A stretch of DNA of 49,977 bases from Vulcanimicrobiota bacterium (GCA_019240755.1 JAFAXS010000123.1:1-49977); one strand, 5' to 3'; numbered from the stretch's first letter, positions 1-8,753 are shown. Program-made: numbers and translations. Notes: generated by a model not told the origin, from the sequence alone.

Positions 1-260
1 CGTGTCGGAAAACGGGTCAGCAAGATCGGCACGTCGTGATTGTCACCCGAAAGTCCGACGAGCGTCTGCGCGAACAACGTGTCCAGAGCGAGAATCTCCT
101 GATCGATGGCGACGAAGGGAACCAACGACGCCGGGTCGGCGTCATAGGCGATTCGCAAGACGTGCGAGGGTCCCAATCGGATCGCCGCCGGCCGCGTGCA
201 GCCGCTCCCGGTCGCCAACAGCAAGCAGATGCACGCGCCGGCGGCCGATCGTAGGCTCAT
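1..260 (-). CDS. Peptide/nickel ABC transporter substrate-binding lipoprotein (SBP family 5), N-terminal part
   Basis: Reading the minus strand from an ATG at 258-260 gives 86 residues with no stop before the window edge. It opens with a hydrophobic signal (ACICLLLATGSGC) whose Cys is a plausible lipid-anchor residue. The mature part then reads LRIAYDADPASLVPF and ILALDTLFAQTLVGLS, the typical opening of extracellular solute-binding proteins of the OppA/DppA family. These proteins capture peptides or similar solutes outside the membrane and pass them to an Opp/Dpp permease. An OppB/OppC pair lies at 38.6-40.6 kb, but nothing in the sequence ties the two together. Only the N-terminus is visible, so the substrate cannot be judged. 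Confidence 0.7.
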   Translation of the reverse strand, partial: MSLRSAAGACICLLLATGSGCTRPAAIRLGPSHVLRIAYDADPASLVPFVAIDQEILALDTLFAQTLVGLSGDNHDVPILLTRFPT

Positions 261-405
261 GCGGCCGGTTTCGTTGGCCGGCGACGCAGGGCTTGCTACC
301 ATACAGTTTATGGTACAGCCCGTCGAGCGTGACGTTTGGGTTGTACTAGTTGATTTTTCGGCGCAGGGAGGCTGCAGTGGGTGACAAAATTACCATGCCC
401 TACTC

Positions 406-424
406 GGCTAGGCGCCCCCTAGCC
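406..424 (+). promoter_or_regulatory. Small hairpin in the leader of the first EXO-like lipoprotein gene
   Basis: GGCTAGG and CCTAGCC pair perfectly across a 5-base loop, 27 bases before the ATG at 451. The Shine-Dalgarno-like GAGGTGA lies between the hairpin and the start. A second 7-bp hairpin (TACCATA/TATGGTA, 297-315) lies further upstream in the same divergent intergenic region. Either could shape the leader RNA; no function is known. Confidence 0.3.
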
Positions 425-450
425 TGCTGAAGATGAGGTGACGCGACTGT

Positions 451-1392
451 ATGTTTAGCCATTCACGTCTCGCCGGGATCCTCGGATGTGCGCTCGTTCT
501 CGCGCTGGCGGGTTGCTCCGCCAACAGCGGCATCGCGCCCACGGTGGGATCCACGACTCAAGCTCAAAGCCACGGCGTTCCCTTCGGCATCGGATGGGTG
601 CAGAAGGACGGCATCACGTATCACGTTCCGCACTACATGGTCACGCGCGATCATGCCGCGCGCATCTCTCCCGCTCTGTACTTGACCTATGGCGGCGGCC
701 CGGTCCAGGTCACGCCGACCGTCTACCTGATATTCTGGCACTACAACGTAGGGGACGCGCACGGCGTCAAGCCGCTACTCGAAACTTACATCGGCAACAT
801 GGGAGGCAGCCACCACAACGGCATCTACGACCAGTACTATGAAGTCTCGGGGAGCAGCACGATCTACATCACGAACCCGTCGAACCAGTACGGCGGTGCG
901 TGGGAAGACGACAGCGGCACCATCCCGCGTCACCCGACCGACGCGCAAGTCGCCGCCGAGGCCCTGCGCGCCGTATCGCACTTCGGCTACAACGCCAACG
1001 CGTCTTACGTGATCGCGACGCCGCACGGTCACAGCACGTCGGGCTTTGGAACGCAGTGGTGCGCTTACCACAGCGCGACGTACTCGAGCGGCAAACTCGT
1101 CTCGTACACGGACCTTCCGTACATGCCCGACGCCGGCGCGAACTGCGGCTCCAATATCATCAGTCCGCCCTCGGACGAGAGCGGAACGGATGAAGGCGTC
1201 ACGATCGTGGGCGGACACGAGCAAGGCGAATCGGTGACCGATCCCAATCCGCCCAGCGGCTGGTACAACAGCAGCTACGGCGAGATCGGCGACATCTGCG
1301 CGTGGACCAACATTCAGAACGATCCGTTCAACTCGAAGTCGTACACGATGCAGCCGATGTGGAGCAACTCCGCGCAAGCCTGCGTTCACTAG
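451..1392 (+). CDS. EXORDIUM/PHI-1-like secreted lipoprotein (copy 1)
   Basis: A 313-residue protein with a lipoprotein signal (LALAGC) and a mature part beginning SANSGIAP. The segment GGGPVQVTPTVYLIFW and the late motif HEQGESVTDP (from about residue 256), followed by GW and GEIGDIC, recall the plant EXORDIUM / phosphate-induced protein 1 family. The HExxE triad plus a downstream Glu looks like a possible metal site, but this is inference. Two relatives lie in the window, on the minus strand at 4918-5898 and 11012-11971; the latter shares the SRLAGILGC signal and the same type of terminator. A GAGGTGA ribosome site precedes the ATG. Function in bacteria is unknown; a cell-surface or hydrolytic role is a guess. 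Confidence 0.75.
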   Translation: MFSHSRLAGILGCALVLALAGCSANSGIAPTVGSTTQAQSHGVPFGIGWVQKDGITYHVPHYMVTRDHAARISPALYLTYGGGPVQVTPTVYLIFWHYNVGDAHGVKPLLETYIGNMGGSHHNGIYDQYYEVSGSSTIYITNPSNQYGGAWEDDSGTIPRHPTDAQVAAEALRAVSHFGYNANASYVIATPHGHSTSGFGTQWCAYHSATYSSGKLVSYTDLPYMPDAGANCGSNIISPPSDESGTDEGVTIVGGHEQGESVTDPNPPSGWYNSSYGEIGDICAWTNIQNDPFNSKSYTMQPMWSNSAQACVH

Positions 1393-1431
1393 ACTCCGGA
1401 TCGCGAGGCCCGACGAGGGCGTCCGGAAATA

Positions 1432-1464
1432 GAAAGGGCCGCTAGCGAACCTAGCGGCCCTTTC
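1432..1464 (+). terminator. Rho-independent-like terminator after EXO-like copy 1
   Basis: A perfect 14-bp stem, GAAAGGGCCGCTAG / CTAGCGGCCCTTTC, closes a 5-base loop 39 bases after the stop codon. There is no long T run after it, only CCGCTCCG, so termination efficiency is uncertain. The core arms (GAAAGGGCCGCT) recur at 10942-10975 behind EXO-like copy 3. Confidence 0.65.
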
Positions 1465-1881
1465 CCGCTCCGTCCCCCGCAAGCGAAACCCTTTCACCTG
1501 CGAAGGTGGTACGTTCGTACCATGTCTACCTCAGGAACCCTGCTAGTTCGGCAGAAAAATCTTGGGGTGAGCCCGCTTTTGGGCTGGCGGTCGTTCTTTT
1601 ACTTGGGGGATGGGCCCGCGCCGGCGGAGTGACCCCGCCGGAACGCTCGGCACCCTCATCGACCAGTAGGCAACGAAAATCAGAGCGCGTTTCCGTGCTA
1701 CGACCGCAGCTCGATCATCCAGCTAATCGACGTTGCACGCGCGGTACTTCTTCCGTCAGCCGCCCTCGGACCGCAGCCCCGATAACGACTTCTAGCGGCG
1801 TTTCGCGCTTCAGACTTTCTTAATCAGTCTGAGGCCACAATTGCCTCGCACAAGGCTACGTCGATTCAAGGAGTACGCGTC
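1465..1881 (+). other. Gene-poor stretch with several small hairpins
   Basis: No convincing gene was found here. A 105-codon GTG-initiated frame (1506-1823) exists, but it resembles no family and is rich in Arg/Ser/Pro, like a non-coding frame. The stretch holds short inverted repeats: TGGTAC/GTACCA at 1507-1522, AGCCC/GGGCT near 1574, CCGGCGG/CCGCCGG near 1620, and CAGACT/AGTCTG near 1812. The AAGGAG at 1869-1874 serves the next gene. It could be a structured leader or a small RNA, with no proof. Confidence 0.35.
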
Positions 1882-2991
1882 ATGGCGAAACTACTGGGCT
1901 GCTCCCTTTTCGTTATTGCCCTGCTGGCCGGCTGCTCGGCCGGCGCCAACCGTGGGCCCATGCTTCCTGCCGCCGGCTCACAGCCCGCCGGCGCAGCGAA
2001 GACGATGCCCAACGGTGCATCCCCGGCCCGGTCCGACGCGGCGAATCACATGATGATCGCCGATCAGTTCAATAACCGAGTGATCGAGATCAATAGAGAC
2101 CACCAGATCGTCTGGAGCTTCGGCGACGGCTCCAGCGTGGCCGGTCCTCACTCCGTCGTCGCTCCCAATGACGAGGAGCGGTACGGCGCGTTCACGCTCA
2201 TCGCCGGAACCGGCGCGCCCCAGGGCTCCGAGCCGGGCTGTCAGAGCGCTCCCTGTCAAGACAATCGCGTGATCATCGTGAATCATGCCGGCGAGATCGT
2301 ATGGCAGTACGGCAAAACGGGCATGCCGGGCTCGGGTCCGGACGAGCTCAACACGCCGGTCTGCGCGGTGCGCCTCCCCAACGGCGACATCCTCATCACG
2401 GATCAGGTCAACGAACGCGTGATTCAGGTCACCGAAGACAAGCGCGTCGTGTGGCAATACGGTATGACCGGAGTCTCCGGAGCCGGCCACGACCAGCTCA
2501 ACAATCCCAACTCCGCCGAGCTCTTGCCGAACGGCCACATCCTGATCGCGGACGAGAACAACAATCGCGTGATCGAGGTCACGCGCGATAAGCGGATCGT
2601 TTGGCGATACGGTAGTCCGAGCGATACGAAGCGGCTCAGTGGCGCGGCCTTCGCCAGCCGCCTGAGCAACGGTGATACGCTGATCACCGATTCGCTGAAC
2701 AACCGGATCGTCGAAGTGAGCCACGACAAGAAAGTCGTTTGGCGGTACGTGACCAACCGGCGCAAGGGCAGCGTCGCGAATCCGAATCCCACGCGCGCCG
2801 TGCGCCTGCGCAACGGCGACACCCTGATCAGCGATCAGTTCAACATGCAAGTCATCCAGGTGAACCACGACGGCAAGATCGTCTTCAAGCAAGGCCGGAT
2901 CGGCGTGGCCGGCACCGGGCCCGACCAGCTCAATGCGCCCTACGATGCGAAGGTCGTCGGCGACTTTACCGGCTTAACCCCTCCGCACTGA
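1882..2991 (+). CDS. Beta-propeller lipoprotein (NHL/PQQ-like repeats)
   Basis: A 369-residue protein. Signal LLAGCSAG gives a lipid-anchored N-terminus. The rest is a tandem repeat of about 45-55 residues whose units read like NGDILITDQVNERVIQV followed by VVWQYG, seen about six times. This is a beta-propeller of the NHL/PQQ-like type, resembling the N-terminal part of arylsulfotransferases, but no catalytic His is obvious. The start is supported by AAGGAG about 10 bases upstream. Three other propeller lipoproteins lie in the window (3997, 12152, 40592), with different repeat wording. Role unknown; surface binding or scaffolding is likely for this fold. Confidence 0.8.
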   Translation: MAKLLGCSLFVIALLAGCSAGANRGPMLPAAGSQPAGAAKTMPNGASPARSDAANHMMIADQFNNRVIEINRDHQIVWSFGDGSSVAGPHSVVAPNDEERYGAFTLIAGTGAPQGSEPGCQSAPCQDNRVIIVNHAGEIVWQYGKTGMPGSGPDELNTPVCAVRLPNGDILITDQVNERVIQVTEDKRVVWQYGMTGVSGAGHDQLNNPNSAELLPNGHILIADENNNRVIEVTRDKRIVWRYGSPSDTKRLSGAAFASRLSNGDTLITDSLNNRIVEVSHDKKVVWRYVTNRRKGSVANPNPTRAVRLRNGDTLISDQFNMQVIQVNHDGKIVFKQGRIGVAGTGPDQLNAPYDAKVVGDFTGLTPPH

Positions 2992-3009
2992 GCCGGTAAC
3001 GCCGAGCTC

Positions 3010-3041
3010 GGCGGCGCGAAGGACGTGAGGAACGCGCCGCC
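3010..3041 (+). promoter_or_regulatory. GC-rich hairpin before the nickel/cobalt permease
   Basis: GGCGGCGCG and CGCGCCGCC pair over 9 bp across a 14-base loop containing GTGAGG. It lies between the stop of the propeller lipoprotein and the ATG at 3054. No T run follows, so it is more likely a leader structure or weak terminator than a strong terminator. It does not look like a known metal riboswitch. Confidence 0.25.
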
Positions 3042-3053
3042 GCACTCGGCGAC

Positions 3054-4070
3054 ATGCTTCGGGAGAACCCTGCAGCCCGACGAGCGCGCACGCTTTTGTG
3101 CGCGCTCGCTGTTTTCAACGCCGCGATCTGGGCGCTGACGGCCGGCGCCTTTCATGCGCGCCCCGAACTGCTCGGGATGGCGCTGCTGGCCTACACCTTC
3201 GGGCTGCGCCACGCGCTCGATGCCGACCATATCTCGGCGATCGACAACGTCGTTCGCAAACTGGTGCACGAGCGCCGCGAGCCGGTCGACGCCGGCTTAT
3301 TCTTTTCGCTGGGGCACTCGACGGTCGTCATTGCGCTGACTCTCGCGATCGCACTCGCGGCCGGCGCGGTCGAGGCGCACCTGCACGCGCTCAGCGCGCT
3401 CGGGGGCGTGCTCGGCACCTCGTTCTCGGTAGCGTTCCTGCTAACGATCGCCGCGGTGAACGTTTTCGTGTTGACCGACATCGTGCGCGCCATGCGCGCC
3501 GACGGCGGCGCGCATGAGGCCGCGCCTCGCGGCCTGATGGCGCGTCTGCTCGGGCCACTGCTGAAGATCGTCACGGACAGCCGGCGCATGTATCCGATCG
3601 GCCTGCTCTTCGGATTGGGATTCGACACGGCGACCGAGGTGGGACTGTTGGGCATCGCGGCCGTCGGGGCGGGCAAGGGGCTTCCGATATACGAGATCCT
3701 GATCTTCCCGCTGCTGTTCACGGCGGGCATGACGCTCCTCGATACGGCCGACGGCGTCTTGATGTGCGCGGCGTACGGTTGGGCGCTGGTCGAGCCCCAG
3801 CGCAAACTCCTCTACAACTTCGTGGTCACCGCCGTTTCGGTTGCCGCGGCGCTCTTCGTGGTCTCGATCGAAGCCGCCGGCGCGCTGGGGAAGGGCGTCG
3901 CGTTTTTCAACGACAAGCTTATGTTCGTCGGAATCGCGATCGTCGGTCTGTTTGCCGCGATCGTGCTGATACAAATCGGTGTCGTGGAGGGTGGCCGTGC
4001 GTTCCTTCAATCTCGCGCTTCCGGTCGTGGCTGGTTGGATGCTCGCAACCCTGGCGGGCTGCTCGAGTAG
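3054..4070 (+). CDS. Nickel/cobalt permease, NiCoT family
   Basis: A 338-residue inner-membrane protein with about eight hydrophobic segments. Residues 52-65 read RHALDADHISAIDN, the signature helix of HoxN/NixA/NicT permeases that carry Ni2+ or Co2+ inward. Further family motifs are FFSLGHSTVV, LGFDTATEVGLL and LFTAGMTLLDTADG. Length fits the family. Which metal is carried cannot be told from sequence; no urease, hydrogenase or cobalamin genes are in the window. The end overlaps the next gene, so the two are probably co-transcribed. The Shine-Dalgarno site before the ATG is weak. Confidence 0.92.
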   Translation: MLRENPAARRARTLLCALAVFNAAIWALTAGAFHARPELLGMALLAYTFGLRHALDADHISAIDNVVRKLVHERREPVDAGLFFSLGHSTVVIALTLAIALAAGAVEAHLHALSALGGVLGTSFSVAFLLTIAAVNVFVLTDIVRAMRADGGAHEAAPRGLMARLLGPLLKIVTDSRRMYPIGLLFGLGFDTATEVGLLGIAAVGAGKGLPIYEILIFPLLFTAGMTLLDTADGVLMCAAYGWALVEPQRKLLYNFVVTAVSVAAALFVVSIEAAGALGKGVAFFNDKLMFVGIAIVGLFAAIVLIQIGVVEGGRAFLQSRASGRGWLDARNPGGLLE

Positions 4071-4908
4071 CAGCGGGCCGGCCTTTCTCGCGGGCGCGCG
4101 CGCTTCGCAGCTCGCCGCGAATCGCAGCGTTCGTCCGGCGGCCGCGATGCCGTTCGCGTACGTCGGCGATAATCGCGACAGCTTTATCGCCGTATTCGAC
4201 GGCGCGGGAAGGCTCATCGGCAAGATCACGGACGGGCTGAAGTATCCGGCGGGCATCTTCGTGGATCGCAAGCACAACGTTTGGGTGGCGAACGAGGGAC
4301 GATCGAACGTCCTCGAGTTCGCCCGCGGATCCAACGAGCCAACGGTGACGCTTCGCGACGGCGCAAGCAACGCTCCCGAAGACGTCGCGGTCTGCCGCGA
4401 CGGCGCGATCTTCGTGGCCAACATCGTTGGCGGCCTCGCCAAATACGTAGGACGCAAGCACCGTGCGGCGGGGGCGTTGGAGTACGGCGGCGCGGCCTTC
4501 ACCAACGTGATGTGCGACGCAAGCGGGAACGTTTTCGCGACGGCCGTGGTCGGCACGTCGGGCAACGTGATCGTCTTTCCGCACGGGCAGCAGTATGGCG
4601 CGCATTCGCTGCCGATCTTTAGCGCGGGCAATCTCGGCGGGATCAAGCCCGACAAGGCCGGCAACATCCTCGTGAGCGACATCGCCGGTCACGTGACCGA
4701 GTATACGGAACAGGGGTATCCGACCGGAGTCCGGATCAACACGCCGGACCGGTGGGTCGACATCGCCCTCGACGGCACCGGCAAGTCATTGCTCGCCGGC
4801 GACCAGACGAACGAGGACGGCGTCGTCGTGACGTTCCCGGGCGGAAAAGTGCGCGCCGCCTACAAGGCCCGGTTCTCCGACGTGCTGGGAGTCGCGTTTG
4901 ACTCCTGA
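3997..4908 (+). CDS. Beta-propeller lipoprotein (NHL/SMP-30-like)
   Basis: A 303-residue protein with signal MLATLAGCSSSSG, so lipid-anchored, then repeats such as IFVDRKHNVWVANEGRSNV and DVAVCRDGAIFVANI typical of NHL/SMP-30 propellers. I chose the GTG at 3997 because GGAGG (3986-3990) lies six bases before it; an in-frame GTG at 3979 would put that site inside the gene. The gene overlaps the end of the nickel/cobalt permease by 74 bases in another frame, which suggests translational coupling. Function unknown. Confidence 0.8.
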   Translation: MRSFNLALPVVAGWMLATLAGCSSSSGPAFLAGARASQLAANRSVRPAAAMPFAYVGDNRDSFIAVFDGAGRLIGKITDGLKYPAGIFVDRKHNVWVANEGRSNVLEFARGSNEPTVTLRDGASNAPEDVAVCRDGAIFVANIVGGLAKYVGRKHRAAGALEYGGAAFTNVMCDASGNVFATAVVGTSGNVIVFPHGQQYGAHSLPIFSAGNLGGIKPDKAGNILVSDIAGHVTEYTEQGYPTGVRINTPDRWVDIALDGTGKSLLAGDQTNEDGVVVTFPGGKVRAAYKARFSDVLGVAFDS

Positions 4909-4917
4909 CGCCCGCCC

Positions 4918-5898
4918 CTACGGACCATTGGCGCACGCATGATAGTGATTGGAGTACATCGGCTGGATGCTGTAGACCGTGCCGTTGACGCCAAACTTCC
5001 ACTGCAAGGTTTGGCAAAGGTCGCCGATCTCCGATCCGAACGTGAAGTTAAACCAGCCAAATGCCGGCCCCGGATCGGTGATTGACTCAAACATCTCGTG
5101 CGCGAGCGTGGAAGCGGTCGAGTTCGTCAAGGCGCTAGCGCCGGACGAAGCCCGCGATGCGCAAAAGCCGACCTTTTGGTATGGTTCGACGGACGCGATC
5201 ACGGGTTGCGGCACGTCCTTGAACGACACGCTTTCGTGGTACGCGCAAAAGACGTTCGTGCGCGGGTGATCGGGCGAATAGCAGGCGCGCGTACGATCGA
5301 AGCACGTGTCGGTGCCTTTCGGCAAAAAGATATGGTACATGTTTGTATAGCCGGCCTTCTTGCCGTTCTTGACGAGCGCAGCGTGGAGAACGACCAGCAG
5401 ATCGTTTTGATAAAAGAGCCTGGTGTACGTGTGGTATTTTGCGGAGAAGCTGCCACCGAGCGTATAGTCTCGCGGCGGCGATTTCGTGTATTGCGTCAGC
5501 AGCGCCGCAAAATTGCTGCCGGTGAGATTCTTCTGGAAGCCTTCAGGGTCGCCCCAGCAGCTTTCGCCGTGGCTCGGACAGTTGACGTAGATGTTGAACG
5601 AGGCCGCCACCTTCATGACGGGCCCCTTCTTATAAACTAGGTCCGCGGGATATTTTACTCTTGTTTCGCCCTGCTTGACCATCCGCGAAAAGTCGGTTCT
5701 CGGACGCATAAGGTGGTACGAAAGGATCTCGGCCGTCGCGGCCATCGCGACGTCATGGTCGCTGACGGTAAGACTGCCGCCGTCCGCGAACGACGGCACT
5801 TGTGTCGCCGGAACGAAGGCTTGCCGGTTCTCGGCGCAGGCAGTGACGGCGACGCAAACCATCAGAATGGGGAAGACGCGAACGAAGAAGCGTTTCAT
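4918..5898 (-). CDS. EXORDIUM/PHI-1-like secreted lipoprotein (copy 2, divergent)
   Basis: A 326-residue protein with signal ILMVCVAVTAC. The C-terminal part has AHEMFESITDPGPAFGWF then SEIGDLC, matching the HExxESxTDP...GW...EIGDLC pattern of copies 1 and 3. The N-terminal half differs from theirs and carries several Cys (for example CPSHGESCWGD) that may form disulfides. A GGAGGAAA ribosome site sits just upstream of the ATG at 5896-5898. It is convergent with the propeller gene, leaving 9 bases between, and divergent from the serine hydrolase. Same uncertain function as the other copies. Confidence 0.75.
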   Translation of the reverse strand: MKRFFVRVFPILMVCVAVTACAENRQAFVPATQVPSFADGGSLTVSDHDVAMAATAEILSYHLMRPRTDFSRMVKQGETRVKYPADLVYKKGPVMKVAASFNIYVNCPSHGESCWGDPEGFQKNLTGSNFAALLTQYTKSPPRDYTLGGSFSAKYHTYTRLFYQNDLLVVLHAALVKNGKKAGYTNMYHIFLPKGTDTCFDRTRACYSPDHPRTNVFCAYHESVSFKDVPQPVIASVEPYQKVGFCASRASSGASALTNSTASTLAHEMFESITDPGPAFGWFNFTFGSEIGDLCQTLQWKFGVNGTVYSIQPMYSNHYHACANGP

Positions 5899-5951
5899 AG
5901 GGTTTCCTCCTTAAGCGGGAATTGCGGCGGACAGCTGAAAAACGCTTTCTG

Positions 5952-7130
5952 ATGCGGTTGGCAGCCTTTCCCATCGCGGCGTTTGCGCTGTTCGTCGCCT
6001 GCGCGTCGCCGGTGCAGCGCGGCTCGCTGTTGATTCCGCGAGCCTACGACGATAACGGCATGCCGGTGAGGTCGCCGATCGCAATTACCGGTATCGGCAA
6101 CGACACGGAGCTCGACCATCTCGTCGTGCGCTTCATGGTATCGCAGCGCGTACCGAACGCGCAGCTCGCCGTGTCGGTCAAAGGCGCGACGACGTTCTCG
6201 CATGCGTACACGTACCGCGGCCTGGCGGCCTCAATGACGGCGCGTTCGACGATCATGCGGCTCGCCAGCAACACAAAGGCGTGGACGTCGGGCGCCCTCT
6301 ACAACCTGATCGAGGCCCGCAAGCTCGACCCCAACGCCAAAGTCTTTCAGTATCTCGGAATCACGAAGCCGCTGCTGCGCGGCGCGAAGGTTGACAAGCG
6401 AGTCTACCAGATCACGATCGAAGACATGATCCTGCACGAATCCGGCTGGGACGATTCGAAGCCCCCATACTACGATCCAACCTTCCACATGCGCGACATC
6501 GCGTTGGCGCTGCATCTTCAGCACGAGGTCGATCCCGTGTCGTACGTGCGATACCAGCTGCACGAGCCGCTGCAGGAGGCGCCAGGCACCACGTATGCCT
6601 ACTGCAACTTCTGCTATACGGTTCTCGGGATGGTCGTCGCGAAGGCGTCGGGCGAGAGCTACACCGATTACGTCGCGCACAGCGTGGCGGCACCGATGGG
6701 CGTGAAGAACGTCGAGGGGTCGCCGACGATGGGCGAGCGCCTTCCGCACGAAGTTGCCGCGTACTACTCCGCATACAAGGGACTGTCCGCGGTCTACGTA
6801 TTGTCGAAGCGGCGTTTCGGCTACCCGTACGGCGGCGACGACATGGCGCTGGAGGTTGCGGGCGGCGCGGCGCAACTAGCGACGACCGCCGATTCGATGC
6901 TGGCCTTCATGCAGCGCTACCTGATTTGGGGCGTCGGCACGCCGCAGCCCGGCGCCGACTGGGCGCGCGAGGGCTCGATGCCGGGTACCAATACGTGGGC
7001 CGAACAGTTACCGAACGGTACGAACTACGCGTTCTTGGTCAACACGAGGCAGTACGTCTACGGCAAAGATCCGCACGCCTTCGAGAATCTGCAACGATCC
7101 TTCGAAGGCGTGCTGCAACAGCGTCGCTAG
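5952..7130 (+). CDS. Serine hydrolase, beta-lactamase / class C fold
   Basis: A 392-residue exported protein. It has the SxxK nucleophile motif (SNTK, Ser106 and Lys109) and a YxN motif (YCN, Tyr217), as in class C beta-lactamases, DD-peptidases and EstB-like esterases. The N-terminal signal (AFALFVACAS) may be lipoprotein-type. The segment CNFCYTVLGMVVAKASGESY is typical of the family. I took ATG 5952 because it leaves a clean signal; an in-frame TTG at 5922 is the alternative. Substrate is unknown: such proteins are often esterases or peptidases, not antibiotic-resistance enzymes. Confidence 0.87.
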   Translation: MRLAAFPIAAFALFVACASPVQRGSLLIPRAYDDNGMPVRSPIAITGIGNDTELDHLVVRFMVSQRVPNAQLAVSVKGATTFSHAYTYRGLAASMTARSTIMRLASNTKAWTSGALYNLIEARKLDPNAKVFQYLGITKPLLRGAKVDKRVYQITIEDMILHESGWDDSKPPYYDPTFHMRDIALALHLQHEVDPVSYVRYQLHEPLQEAPGTTYAYCNFCYTVLGMVVAKASGESYTDYVAHSVAAPMGVKNVEGSPTMGERLPHEVAAYYSAYKGLSAVYVLSKRRFGYPYGGDDMALEVAGGAAQLATTADSMLAFMQRYLIWGVGTPQPGADWAREGSMPGTNTWAEQLPNGTNYAFLVNTRQYVYGKDPHAFENLQRSFEGVLQQRR

Positions 7131-7142
7131 GAGATCTGCCGC

Positions 7143-8534
7143 TTAGTAATCGTCGGGCTCGTCGTTCGTGGCCGGTTGATTCAGGAAATACCGTTCGCCG
7201 AGCGGCGAGGGAATGGGCACGAACTTGTGTGGCGGGCCCGAGAAGTTGAAGCAATCGGCGAGATCGTCGGCGCGAACGTCCGTCGTTCCGAGTGACGGAA
7301 GTCCGAACGTCTTCTCGGTGAACTTGAGGATGCTGCCGAACTCATGCGCCTTGCTCGAGATGTAGTGGAGCTTGGCGTACGGCGATATGACGATCAGCGG
7401 CACGCGGAAGCCCAGTTCGTACGAGTTGTAGACCGTTGGGATCATCGGATCGTACCAGCCGCCCCAGTCGTCCCAGGTGACGAAGATCGCCGTCGTATCC
7501 CAGAACTTGCTCTCACCGATCTTGTTGACGACCGATGCGACCCATGCGGGTCCCGTGCCGTTGGTGGAGTTGGGGTGATCCGACGCTTTGCCCGTGGGCG
7601 TGACCCACGTGACGTTGGCGAGATATCCCTTTCCGATGTCTTTGAGGATTTGCGAGGGCGGAGCGACGACGTCGGTTGCGAAGTACTTGCTCTGGTAGAT
7701 CGGCAAAACGGCGGCGGGCGCCATCCACAGTCCGGGCCCAAGGTGGTTTTGATAGTAGTGCCACGACAGATCGGGTTGATTGTCGATCAGCGCCATCAGC
7801 GAGTTGCGATCGAAGCAGGGCGGTGCGGTCTGCGTTTCGTTGCCTTGCGGATCGATCAACACCACCGTCGAGCCGCTCGGCGAATCGCAACCGCCGGTGC
7901 TGTGGTGCGTCGGAGTGAGGGGGTTCTCCGAGGCACGCAGCGGCGAGCCGTCCGCGATCGTCGAGGTCCCGCTCACCAGGTACTGATGGGCCGGGAAGCT
8001 CGGACCCTGATTCGTCTGGAACATGTGGTTGGCGAACGTGTAGCGGCCGGCCATGACGTAGTACGGCAGCACCTCGGCTTTGGGCACGTAGCCGTACGCG
8101 CGAAGCCCTTTCGGCGGACAGTGGGCGCCCTTTCTGCAGCCGGACTGCACTAGATTGAACCCGTCGCCTTTTCCGTTGTCGAACTCGGTCGTAAAGGCGT
8201 CGTGACGGTGGCTGATGTCATAGGGTGCAGTCAACGGTATCGGCCGTAGCTGCACGGTCTGGCCGAACGAGTTCTTTGCCGTGCGCACCGTCATCGCGCC
8301 GGGAAAGGCGTTGAAGAGGTCGTTCACCGTGCGGTTTTCTTGCACTATGATCACTACATGGTCGATCTTGGACGATAAGGCGCTGGATAATCTGCGCGAC
8401 ACCTCGGGTCGAACACCCTGCGTCCCCGTAACGTTTGGAAGGGTCTGATTGGGCGGCGGCGCCGGGGCGAGACTCTGCGCGCATCCGCAAAGCGACGCGG
8501 CCGCGACGATAACGAAAAGCCCTCTGCAATTCAT
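7143..8534 (-). CDS. Phosphoesterase family lipoprotein (phospholipase C / acid phosphatase type), copy 1
   Basis: A 463-residue protein. Signal SLCGCAQ makes it a lipoprotein, followed by IDHVVIIVQENRTVNDLF, the metal-binding opening of the phosphoesterase family that holds bacterial phospholipase C and AcpA acid phosphatase. Later motifs include TQHGHDAF-like SHRHDAFTTEF, FATDVV, WDDWGGWYDP and VPLIVISPYAK, all typical. The ATG at 8532-8534 is preceded by GGAGGAGC; a longer frame upstream adds 39 unlikely residues. Its paralog runs divergently from 8754. Probably cleaves extracellular phosphate esters; exact substrate unknown. Confidence 0.88.
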   Translation of the reverse strand: MNCRGLFVIVAAASLCGCAQSLAPAPPPNQTLPNVTGTQGVRPEVSRRLSSALSSKIDHVVIIVQENRTVNDLFNAFPGAMTVRTAKNSFGQTVQLRPIPLTAPYDISHRHDAFTTEFDNGKGDGFNLVQSGCRKGAHCPPKGLRAYGYVPKAEVLPYYVMAGRYTFANHMFQTNQGPSFPAHQYLVSGTSTIADGSPLRASENPLTPTHHSTGGCDSPSGSTVVLIDPQGNETQTAPPCFDRNSLMALIDNQPDLSWHYYQNHLGPGLWMAPAAVLPIYQSKYFATDVVAPPSQILKDIGKGYLANVTWVTPTGKASDHPNSTNGTGPAWVASVVNKIGESKFWDTTAIFVTWDDWGGWYDPMIPTVYNSYELGFRVPLIVISPYAKLHYISSKAHEFGSILKFTEKTFGLPSLGTTDVRADDLADCFNFSGPPHKFVPIPSPLGERYFLNQPATNDEPDDY

Positions 8535-8578
8535 GTTCGCGCTCCTCCGAAGTGGACTCCAGATGCTATGTACGTCTG

Positions 8579-8608
8579 AGTCTAGGGCGCTCGCTTTGCT
8601 TGAGTCAA
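8579..8608 (-). promoter_or_regulatory. Sigma-70-like promoter for phosphoesterase copy 1
   Basis: On the minus strand, TTGACT (8608-8603) and TAGACT (8584-8579) are spaced by 18 bases and lie 45 bases before the ATG at 8534. The -35 matches five of six consensus bases, the -10 four of six. Predicted by eye only. Confidence 0.4.
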
Positions 8609-8753
8609 TTAGCTCGGCGCAGCATTTTCTGCAAAAGTTGATGCGGTGCAATGACAGCGGTTAACGAAACGCCATGAAGTTGCGTAGCATCAATTTACGC
8701 CCGCTGAGGAGTCGCGAATCTTTCTGTTGAAAAGAGTGACGTGGAGGGACTAA

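Noticed and set aside
775-1497. Long open frame on the minus strand across EXO-like copy 1
   Set aside because: It lies antisense to a gene with a clear signal peptide and family motifs, is Arg/Val-rich and shows no recognisable domain; typical of GC-rich shadow frames.
1506-1823. 105-codon frame in the gene-poor stretch
   Set aside because: No ribosome site, no recognisable pattern, and composition is typical of non-coding frames.
3441-4682. 413-codon minus-strand frame across the nickel/cobalt permease and propeller genes
   Set aside because: Antisense to two well-supported genes, low-complexity composition, no motif.
5952-7130. Antibiotic-resistance beta-lactamase
   Set aside because: The SxxK and YxN motifs only show the serine hydrolase fold; nothing points to drug hydrolysis and most environmental relatives are esterases or peptidases.
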